From: Flavobacteriales bacterium
Lineage (GTDB): Bacteria > Bacteroidota > Bacteroidia > Flavobacteriales_D > Crocinitomicaceae
Assembly (NCBI GenBank): GCA_947380375.1
Contig: CANCQX010000007.1
Span: 1 to 45,209, forward strand
Length of the DNA: 45,209 bases
Reading direction: 5' to 3'
Under the pieces are notes generated by a model. It was not told the origin of the DNA. It saw only the letters and a list, made by a program, of their open reading frames with translations, and searched no databases. Of the stretch, positions 28,619-36,158 are shown piece after piece (the stretch's first letter is position 1; the number at the start of each line of letters is the position of its first letter). Position numbers and translations under genes: made by a program.

Positions 28619-30202
28619 ATGAGTATTTCAAAATTCAACAGAGAAGAAACAGGATTGTTTACATCAATTAGCAATCAACTTTCATACGATCAGATTAATT
28701 TATCGCAATTTATAAATCAACCATTTTCTAAAGAAGCATTTGAAAAGCAGATTATTGAGAAAGAAAAATACTTTTCAGAGTCTAAAAGAAAAATCCTTTT
28801 TGATGTACTTTACGAGAATTATAAAAACACACTAATTAGTAGTGAAACATCTAAAAATATAAATTTACTTCTAGAAAAAAATACGTTTACTGTGACTACA
28901 GGTCATCAACTTTCTATTTTTACAGGTCCAGTTTATTTTATATACAAAATCCTTCATACAATTCGATTAGCGAATGAATTAAAAGAATTGTATCCTACTT
29001 CTAATTTTGTTCCTGTTTTCTGGATGGCTTCTGAAGATCATGATTTTGAAGAGATTCAATCAGTCAATCTATTTGGTAAAAATCTAAAATGGGACACAAA
29101 TCAGAAAGGACCTGTCGGGAGGTTTGAAATGGATTCATTTGAAAATATAAAAAATGAATTTAAAGAATTCTTCGAAAACAATCCAGAAAGCGAAGTTCTA
29201 AATACGTTAGCACATTATTCAGGAAAAACATTAAGTGAAGTAACTTTTAATATTGTTAATCAACTATTTAAAAAATATGGACTTGTAATTATTGATGGTG
29301 ATAATTCAATTCTTAAAAAAGAATTTTCACCTATTATTAAACAAGAATTAGAGACTCAATTTTCATATAATGAAGTTTTAGAAACAAACAAAATCCTTCA
29401 AGAGGAAAATATAAAACTTCAAATAACACCAAGAGAAATCAATTTATTCTACATTGAAAACAATCTTCGTTCACGAATACAACTGCATGAAAAAGGATAT
29501 TTCATAGAAGAAAAAGGGATTTTCACGAAAGATGAACTATTTGATTTATTGGAAAAATCACCAGAATGTTTCTCGCCAAATGTTGTATTAAGACCTCTTT
29601 ATCAAGAAACTATTCTACCCAACCTTTGCTACTTAGGTGGCGGTGGCGAAATAGCTTATTGGCTTCAACTAAAAGGAGTTTTTAATAAAACAAACACACC
29701 GTTTCCTCTTATTCAAGTAAGAAACTCATTTCTTTTTGTTGATAATGGTACTAGAAAGAAATTAGATAAACTTAATTTAACACTTACAGATCTCTTTAAT
29801 TCTACTGAAGAATTGAAAAAGAAATATGTTTTATCAAATTCCTCAGAAGAACTTAACTTTAACAATATAGATAACTCATTTAAAGAGTTTTGTAGTGCAA
29901 TAACTAAACAAATAAATCAAGTAGATTTAAACTTGAAAAGTTATGGTGAAGCTGAAATTTCTAGACTTGAAAAACAATTAATATCTATTAAACAGAAATT
30001 GATTAAAACAGAGAAAAACAAGCACGAGGCCAGCTTAAATCAAATTGAGCAAATCAAAAATAAAATATTTCCAAACGGAGGATTTCAAGAAAGATCTATG
30101 AATTTTTTCTCACTTTGTGCTGACGGAAATATTGAAAGTCACTTAAACGAAATCTATTCTGCAATAGATACTTTTGGTAATGACTTGATTGTTATTAGTT
30201 GA
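28619..30202 (+). CDS. bshC: Putative cysteine ligase BshC (bacillithiol synthesis)
   Basis: A 527-residue enzyme assigned to the last step of bacillithiol synthesis, joining cysteine to glucosaminyl-malate. Bacillithiol is the low-molecular-weight thiol of Firmicutes and many Bacteroidota. Family segments seen are VTTGHQLSIFTGPVYFIYK (H96), VFWMASEDHDFEEI and LGGGGEIAYWLQLKGVF. A long charged coiled-coil (about residues 410-490) precedes the C terminus, as in known BshC structures. The length is normal. BshA and BshB genes are not in the window. The start ATG lies only 5 bp after a strong -7 box, so the message is probably leaderless. Confidence 0.93.
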   Translation: MSISKFNREETGLFTSISNQLSYDQINLSQFINQPFSKEAFEKQIIEKEKYFSESKRKILFDVLYENYKNTLISSETSKNINLLLEKNTFTVTTGHQLSIFTGPVYFIYKILHTIRLANELKELYPTSNFVPVFWMASEDHDFEEIQSVNLFGKNLKWDTNQKGPVGRFEMDSFENIKNEFKEFFENNPESEVLNTLAHYSGKTLSEVTFNIVNQLFKKYGLVIIDGDNSILKKEFSPIIKQELETQFSYNEVLETNKILQEENIKLQITPREINLFYIENNLRSRIQLHEKGYFIEEKGIFTKDELFDLLEKSPECFSPNVVLRPLYQETILPNLCYLGGGGEIAYWLQLKGVFNKTNTPFPLIQVRNSFLFVDNGTRKKLDKLNLTLTDLFNSTEELKKKYVLSNSSEELNFNNIDNSFKEFCSAITKQINQVDLNLKSYGEAEISRLEKQLISIKQKLIKTEKNKHEASLNQIEQIKNKIFPNGGFQERSMNFFSLCADGNIESHLNEIYSAIDTFGNDLIVIS

Positions 30203-30360
30203 AATTTTACGATAAAATAATCATATTTAACTTAATTACAATAATTTAAATATTTAATTCATTTTCTTTAAATAATTTTATTTTTCAAGTATTTTCTTTT
30301 CAAAATCTAAAAATCACAATAATTCACCTATATTCACGTTTGTAAATCTCACTTGTATTT

Positions 30361-33000
30361 ATGCGCTTTCTTTTATTTTTTCTTACTTTTTTAAATATTT
30401 CATTTTCTTTTAGTCAAGAAGTAAGATTAACTGGTCGTTGCATTGATAAATCAGGGGACCCAATCGAATTTGTATCTGTATTTTGTGAAAAAGCGAAAAC
30501 AAAGCAAGTAACTACCAATGAAAAAGGTGTTTTTGAGTTACTAGTACCAACTGAAGAACAAATAGAAATCAAATTTAAGATCAACGAATTTGAAGAAATA
30601 AGATCAATTAAAACTTCAAATAAATTAACGTATAGCATTGATAATATTAAATTTAACTATTCTCAAATAAAGATAGTAACGATTACAGCTGAAAAATCTG
30701 ACCCTTTTGAAATTCCTAAATTAGCACCTATTGATCTTCAAACAATTCCGATGGGAAGTGTAGAAAGAGCTTTAATTTACACCACTTCTGCTTCTTCCAA
30801 TAACGAATTAACTTCTAATTACAATGTAAGAGGTGGAAACTACGACGAGAACTTAGTATATGTGAACGGTTTCAATATTAACCGACCATTTCTAACACGT
30901 TCTGGTCAGCAAGAAGGAATGAGTTTTATTAATTCAGCACTGGTAAAAGATATTCGTTTTTCTGGAGGCGGATTTGATGCTCAATATGGTGATAAACTCT
31001 CATCTATTCTTGATATCACCTATAAAACACCCGATAGTTTAAAAGGTTCAGCAATGGCTTCATTAATGGGTGTTGAAACTCATTTAGAAAATAAAATTGG
31101 GAGTCGATTTGATTATTTGATTGGAGCAAGGTATCGAAATAATGGTTATTTATTAAATTCTTTACCAACAAAAGGAAGTTACAATCCAATTTTTATGGAT
31201 GGGCAATTTTTAACCAACTTTCATATCAACGAACGTTTGAAATGGTCATTAATAGGTCATTTTTCATCCAACAGGTACCGATTTTCTCCTCAAACTTCAG
31301 AAACAGACTTTGGAGTTGCTAATGAAGCCTATCGATTTAAAATCTATTTTGACGGACAAGAAAATACTTATTTCCAAACATTTACAGGTGGAAGTTCATT
31401 AAAATGGGAAGTTTCAAAAAAGACTAAACTGGATTTTTACGCAACAGTATTTAAGAGTAACGAACGTGAAAAATATGATATTCAAGGTCAATATTTCATT
31501 AATCAATTAGAAACTGATCCTTCAAAAGAAAAATACGGTGATTCAATCGCTGTTTTAGGGGTTGGTACATTTTTAAATCACGCTAGAAATGAGCTAAATG
31601 CTACTATTATTTCGGTTTATCATAATGGAGAACATATTTTCAAAAAAGGATTTAAAGATTCTCTTAAAACTAAATATGATAGCCAAAAACTTATGTGGGG
31701 TGTAAATTTTCAACGGGATTTATTCAATGATGTTTTAAGTGAATGGAAAGTTTTAGATTCTGCAGGTTACAACCTTCCCCATTCAACTGAAGATGAAATA
31801 CGCCTTTTTCAAACCATTAAAAGCGATTTAAATCTTTCAACTTTTAGAGTAACTTCTTTCCTTCAAATGAATTCTATTTGGTCTAAAGTTCAACGTAATA
31901 AAATTATATCAATAACTAAAAAAACGAAAGACTTAAATAAACAAAAGACATATATCAAATATACTGACACATTAAAAGAATCATCTACTAGACTAGCTTT
32001 AAACTATGGATTAAGAAGTGGCTATACTCAAATCAATAATGACTTTTTTGTAACACCAAGAATATCAATTACTTATTTTCCGAGGATTTTCATGATTGAA
32101 AAAGGAAAATTGGTACGAAGGGATGTTAAATACCGCATGTCTTCAGGTTTATACTACCAACCTCCTATTTATAGAGAATTTAGAACAGCTAATGGAACAC
32201 TTAATACAGATGTAAAATCTCAAAAATCGGCTCATTTTGTAGCTGGTACGGATGTTTATTTCAATATGTGGAACCGTGAATCTCCTTTTAAATTTACAGC
32301 CGAAGCCTATTATAAATATTTATGGGATGTAAATCTTTATCAAATTGACAACGTGAGAACCATTTATTATGCAAATAACAATGCAACTGCATATGCTTAC
32401 GGTCTAGATTTAAATATTCACGGACAATTCATAAAAGGAGTTGAATCTTTTTTCAAAGTAGGCTTATTAAACACGAAAGAAAAACTTTCTACTGATATTT
32501 ATTATAAATATTACAACAAGGAAGGAGAATTAATTCAACCATTAGTTAATGTCGATCAAATTCCAACTGATAGTCTTAGGATTGATCCTAAATACATACC
32601 AAGACCAACAGACCAACTTCTAAATTTTGGTGCTTTAATCCAAGATAAAATGCCTGGTTACGAGAGTATAAGCGTACAAATGGGAGTTCAGTTTGGAACA
32701 CCCTTACCTTATGGACCACCCAATATGAAACACTATCAAGATACTTTACGCTACAAACAATCCTATTTCAGAGTAGATTTAGGAATGTCATATGATTTGT
32801 TATACAAGCAAAAGGTAAATTTCAAAACAATTAGAAAATACTTCAGCGATGCAATTGTTTCATTAGAAGTATTTAATCTGCTAGGATTCAACAACATACT
32901 TTCCAAGCAATGGATTCAAGATGTAAACGGAAGGTATTATTCAATTCCAAATTATCTAACACAAAGGAGGGTTAATTTAAAAATGATTGTTCGGTTTTAA
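30361..33000 (+). CDS. TonB-dependent outer-membrane receptor
   Basis: An 879-residue outer-membrane transporter. It has a signal peptide (ending SFSFSQ), a carboxypeptidase-regulatory-like domain (about 22-105, VRLTGRCIDKSGDPIEFVSV), a plug domain (about 120-215, YNVRGGNYDENLVYVNGF) and a beta-barrel to the C terminus, which ends in an aromatic strand (VNLKMIVRF). No SusD gene follows, so it is not a SusC/SusD pair, and the substrate is unknown. The barrel's dense aromatic strands and the length fit the family. The 158-bp gap after bshC is A+T-rich and shows no exact TAnnTTTG box. Confidence 0.9.
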   Translation: MRFLLFFLTFLNISFSFSQEVRLTGRCIDKSGDPIEFVSVFCEKAKTKQVTTNEKGVFELLVPTEEQIEIKFKINEFEEIRSIKTSNKLTYSIDNIKFNYSQIKIVTITAEKSDPFEIPKLAPIDLQTIPMGSVERALIYTTSASSNNELTSNYNVRGGNYDENLVYVNGFNINRPFLTRSGQQEGMSFINSALVKDIRFSGGGFDAQYGDKLSSILDITYKTPDSLKGSAMASLMGVETHLENKIGSRFDYLIGARYRNNGYLLNSLPTKGSYNPIFMDGQFLTNFHINERLKWSLIGHFSSNRYRFSPQTSETDFGVANEAYRFKIYFDGQENTYFQTFTGGSSLKWEVSKKTKLDFYATVFKSNEREKYDIQGQYFINQLETDPSKEKYGDSIAVLGVGTFLNHARNELNATIISVYHNGEHIFKKGFKDSLKTKYDSQKLMWGVNFQRDLFNDVLSEWKVLDSAGYNLPHSTEDEIRLFQTIKSDLNLSTFRVTSFLQMNSIWSKVQRNKIISITKKTKDLNKQKTYIKYTDTLKESSTRLALNYGLRSGYTQINNDFFVTPRISITYFPRIFMIEKGKLVRRDVKYRMSSGLYYQPPIYREFRTANGTLNTDVKSQKSAHFVAGTDVYFNMWNRESPFKFTAEAYYKYLWDVNLYQIDNVRTIYYANNNATAYAYGLDLNIHGQFIKGVESFFKVGLLNTKEKLSTDIYYKYYNKEGELIQPLVNVDQIPTDSLRIDPKYIPRPTDQLLNFGALIQDKMPGYESISVQMGVQFGTPLPYGPPNMKHYQDTLRYKQSYFRVDLGMSYDLLYKQKVNFKTIRKYFSDAIVSLEVFNLLGFNNILSKQWIQDVNGRYYSIPNYLTQRRVNLKMIVRF

Positions 33001-33052
33001 ATTTGATTTTTTGCGATAATTAAAAACGAATCTAACTATACTTTTCATTTAT

Positions 33053-33060
33053 TATATTTG
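33053..33060 (+). promoter_or_regulatory. -7 box upstream of the DUF7935-like gene
   Basis: TATATTTG matches TAnnTTTG and lies 13 bp before the start codon at 33074. A TTG is not found at the correct upstream distance. Confidence 0.45.
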
Positions 33061-33073
33061 TAAAAAAAATACT

Positions 33074-33595
33074 ATGGACATCTTATTACAATTAGCACTT
33101 ATTATTTTACCGGCTGGTGGAATTTTTATAACAGTTAGTTTATTTTTAAAAAAACAAGGAGAAAGAGAAGTTCGTAATCTTCAAATTGAATTAAAAAAAG
33201 AACGCCAAAACTTCTTTTTACCAAGTCGAGTAGAATCTTATCAAAGAGCAGTACTTTTAATGGAGCGAATTCATCCAAATAGTTTGCTAATGCGTCTTCA
33301 CAAACCTAGCTCAACTGCTAAAATGTTTCAAGCAGACTTATTAAAAGCTATTCGTGAAGAATATGACCATAATGTTGCTCAACAAATTTTCATTTCTTTG
33401 CAAGGATGGAAAATGGTAAAAGATTCAAAAGAAGAAACTATTAAAATCATTAATTTAGCAGGAAATCAAATGGGATCAATTGCTAGTTCTACTGATTTGG
33501 CTTCTAAAATATTTGAAATTGTAGGAGAAGTTGGAACATTACCGACTGAAATTGCAGTAGATTACTTGAAAAAAGAATTACAAGAATTGTTTTAA
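33074..33595 (+). CDS. Conserved membrane-anchored protein, DUF7935-like
   Basis: A 173-residue protein of unknown function. One N-terminal membrane helix (about residues 4-26) is followed by a charged linker (KKQGEREVRNLQIELKKERQ) and a compact helical cytoplasmic domain with LPSRVESYQRAVLLMERI and HNVAQQIFISLQGW. It resembles a small protein often seen in Flavobacteriia, which I recall as DUF7935. Its context, between a TonB receptor and a convergent M23 peptidase, gives no clear functional hint. The reading frame, start and coding character are solid. Confidence 0.78.
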   Translation: MDILLQLALIILPAGGIFITVSLFLKKQGEREVRNLQIELKKERQNFFLPSRVESYQRAVLLMERIHPNSLLMRLHKPSSTAKMFQADLLKAIREEYDHNVAQQIFISLQGWKMVKDSKEETIKIINLAGNQMGSIASSTDLASKIFEIVGEVGTLPTEIAVDYLKKELQELF

Positions 33596-33606
33596 TTTTA
33601 TCTCAA

Positions 33607-34566
33607 TTAATCTACTCGTAAATTCCTTCCAATCTGCAATGAAGTAGATTGTCTAATCCCATTCAATTGACAGATTTTTGATATTGTAGTTCTATTTTTT
33701 GTTGCAATTTCAGATAAAGTATCACCAGATCTAACCTTATAATATTTACGCGTATTTCTAACAACTATAGGTTTAGTAGGTAAAGCGTTAGTTGATTCAC
33801 CATGTTCTCCAAAATCAGAAGGTTTTGCTCCAGGTCTAAACAAGTCCTTGTGTACTAACAAATTTTGATCTTTTAATCTTAAATTATCAAAATCTATTAC
33901 TTCTTCAGGATTCATCGGTGCATCGTAAAAACGTAATTCAAAATGTAAGTGTGCCCCAAAGGAATGACCTGTATTCCCTCCTAAACCAATCGGATCACCT
34001 GCTTTTACATCTTGATTAGGAGCACATAAATGCTCATCTAAATGAGCATAAAAAGATTCTAACCCGTTGTAATGTCGAATGATAACTAAATTTCCAAATC
34101 CACCTTCATTGAATTTAGCATATCGAACTTTTCCTGACCATGCTGCTCGAATTGTATCACCTACTTTCAAAGCTATATCGATTCCATTGTGATAACGTCC
34201 TTTTCTAAAACCATAACGAGAAGTTACATTACCATGAAACGGAATATGAAAACCATCATCATGATCCTCATTCACACAAAGCCATAATGTATCTTTAAGT
34301 TTACCTAAATCATTTGTTCGATCAGAAGTATAGCAAACTTCATTGTCCCAACTTTGAATATAATTTAATGTAGGATCTGAAGAAATTAAAGAATAAACGT
34401 GTTCATTTAAAATACCATTGAATTCGCTGTCTTTTACGTATTCCCAAGTTCTATTAGAATACAATATCATCTTCCCTCTTTCTGTTTCTATTGTATCCAA
34501 AACAACTTGACTATTTAAACAATAGAATGATCCAAAAAAGAAAAGTACTAAATAAAATTTAATCAT
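33607..34566 (-). CDS. M23 peptidoglycan endopeptidase with C-terminal LysM
   Basis: A 319-residue exported zinc endopeptidase expected to cut peptide cross-links in peptidoglycan. It has a signal peptide (residues 1-19). The M23 domain spans about 105-230; the zinc ligands are H126 and D130 in HNGID and H208 in HLHFE, with H206 as the catalytic histidine. A LysM domain (about 275-319, YKVRSGDTLSEIATKN) binds glycan. LysM is more often placed before M23; here it follows. All active-site residues are present, so it should be an active enzyme rather than a regulator of amidases. It faces the DUF7935-like gene tail to tail, 11 bp apart. Confidence 0.92.
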   Translation of the reverse strand: MIKFYLVLFFFGSFYCLNSQVVLDTIETERGKMILYSNRTWEYVKDSEFNGILNEHVYSLISSDPTLNYIQSWDNEVCYTSDRTNDLGKLKDTLWLCVNEDHDDGFHIPFHGNVTSRYGFRKGRYHNGIDIALKVGDTIRAAWSGKVRYAKFNEGGFGNLVIIRHYNGLESFYAHLDEHLCAPNQDVKAGDPIGLGGNTGHSFGAHLHFELRFYDAPMNPEEVIDFDNLRLKDQNLLVHKDLFRPGAKPSDFGEHGESTNALPTKPIVVRNTRKYYKVRSGDTLSEIATKNRTTISKICQLNGIRQSTSLQIGRNLRVD

Positions 34567-34679
34567 ATAGACTTATTCGTTTGACAATAAAAACTAAAAA
34601 TAAATCATTAAAAATAATGATATCAATCCTTTTTAATTTCTAAATTTTAATCTCGATTTTCAAATATAAGAATTTCAAC

Positions 34680-35561
34680 TTATTTTTCAACTACATCCAT
34701 CACTAAGATATTGTAAAATAAATCTTCATTGGGTTTCACAAAACCTTCCGACCCCTTTTGTCCATAAGCTTCTGATGAAGGAATCACTACAAACATTCTA
34801 TCTCCTTTTTTAGCATTAATTAACGATTTTTTCAATCCTGGAATAATTCCTTTATCAGTCATAAAAAGTTTATAAGGTGAATTTGTTCTGTATGAATTGT
34901 AATACATAGGATTTGATTCACTACTTATCATACTATGAAACAAAATTGCATTACTAGTATTAAATTTTAATTTATTCGCTTTATTTTCTTCAAACAACCA
35001 AACTTTAGAACCATCAACAATTCTAGTAGGCTTTTGTTTTTTTATAATATGAATAGTTAAATAATTTACCGAATTAGGTGGTACGAACCATCCTTTTTCT
35101 CCTTCCTTTTTAATTCCTTTTTCTCCTCGTGCTAATTCTGCAGGAATTAAAACACGTGCAAAATCTCCAACTTTCATGTTTTTAATTGCAAAGTCCCAAC
35201 CTTTAGTTTGCATTTGATAGCCAACAACAAAAGGAAAATATTCTTTTTTCCATAAATGATTACCATCTACTATTGCGCCATTTTCAAGAGTAACTTTATA
35301 ATCGATTAGTATAACATCTCCTATTGAAACCTTTTCTCCTTTACCATGTTTAAGCCATGAAATAATAATTCCATTCTCAAATTTTTTAGTAGAGCTAATT
35401 TCATCATTATCAGAATCCAAAGCTGTTTTAGTCTTTTTTTCTGACTTTTTAAATTCACTTTTTATAATTAGTTTATCTTGTTTTTTTGTTTTTTTAACAC
35501 CCTCTGTTGAGCAAGAAATTGCTAAACAATAAATACTTGTGAGAAGAATTATTTTTTTCAT
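34680..35561 (-). CDS. Lipoprotein with two FKBP-type prolyl isomerase domains
   Basis: A 293-residue lipoprotein; the lipobox AISC puts the lipidated residue at C17. Two FKBP modules are visible: one at about 75-185 (VSIGDVILIDYKVTLENG, GWDFAIKNMKVGDFARVLIP) and a second, more diverged one at about 195-293 (GIIPGLKKSLINAKKGDRMFVVIPSSEAYG). They would speed prolyl isomerisation of periplasmic or outer-membrane proteins. A lysine-rich linker joins lipid anchor and domain 1. It overlaps the upstream FKBP gene by 4 bp, so the two are made together. The FKBP lipoprotein GldI is required for gliding in Flavobacterium johnsoniae; these are related in type, but orthology is not shown. Confidence 0.87.
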   Translation of the reverse strand: MKKIILLTSIYCLAISCSTEGVKKTKKQDKLIIKSEFKKSEKKTKTALDSDNDEISSTKKFENGIIISWLKHGKGEKVSIGDVILIDYKVTLENGAIVDGNHLWKKEYFPFVVGYQMQTKGWDFAIKNMKVGDFARVLIPAELARGEKGIKKEGEKGWFVPPNSVNYLTIHIIKKQKPTRIVDGSKVWLFEENKANKLKFNTSNAILFHSMISSESNPMYYNSYRTNSPYKLFMTDKGIIPGLKKSLINAKKGDRMFVVIPSSEAYGQKGSEGFVKPNEDLFYNILVMDVVEK

Positions 35562-36073
35562 CTTAAAATTTCAATTACATGTAAATCTACAACAATAGGA
35601 GTTAAAGGTGGAATCTTATCCATATCTCCCGTTAATCCATGTGCTAAATGACTTGGAATAATCATTTTTGCTTTATCTCCTTCTTTCATTTTTTTTAAGC
35701 ATTCTTGAATACCAGTCTCGACTTGACTGTGGTCAACAACAATTTCAACCACTTTATCATTTGATGTTTTATAACATAAAGTTCCATCTAATTTACTTAC
35801 AGAATACTCTACATCTATTACTGAACCAACGGTAACTTTTGGACCAATCCCTTTTTCGTAAATAAAATACTGTAAACCTGAACCAGACTCAATTATTGAC
35901 CAATTTTGATGCTGTGCTAAAAATAATTTAATTGCTAACTTTTCTTCTAAAGCAATTGCTTTATTCAATTCTATTGAATTTTCTTTCGTCCATTTAATGT
36001 TCACTTTTGGATTCTCTTCTTTCTCAGCACACCCTATGAACATTGTAATAATTAGCAAGTAATAAAATTTCAT
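35558..36073 (-). CDS. FKBP-type prolyl isomerase lipoprotein, GldI-like
   Basis: A 171-residue lipoprotein with lipobox FIGC (C15) and one FKBP domain (about 60-171). Segments such as GSVIDVEYSVSKLDGTLCY, GIQECLKKMKEGDKAKMIIPSHLAHG and the IPPLTPIVVDLHVIEI end are typical. It is the first of two coupled FKBP lipoprotein genes. The size and layout are those of the gliding protein GldI, but many Bacteroidota have several such lipoproteins. A -7 box TACATTTG lies 18 bp upstream of the ATG. It probably assists folding of exported proteins in the periplasm. Confidence 0.87.
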   Translation of the reverse strand: MKFYYLLIITMFIGCAEKEENPKVNIKWTKENSIELNKAIALEEKLAIKLFLAQHQNWSIIESGSGLQYFIYEKGIGPKVTVGSVIDVEYSVSKLDGTLCYKTSNDKVVEIVVDHSQVETGIQECLKKMKEGDKAKMIIPSHLAHGLTGDMDKIPPLTPIVVDLHVIEILR

Positions 36074-36091
36074 AGAATAATAGCTTTTTTA

Positions 36092-36099
36092 CAAATGTA
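36092..36099 (-). promoter_or_regulatory. -7 box upstream of the FKBP lipoprotein pair
   Basis: TACATTTG on the minus strand matches TAnnTTTG and is 18 bp before the start codon at 36073. No convincing -33 TTG is present. Confidence 0.5.
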
Positions 36100-36158
36100 A
36101 ACGTTCTTTTTAAATTTTGTTGTGTTTTAACACTCAACATGAGAAACTAAGGTATATA

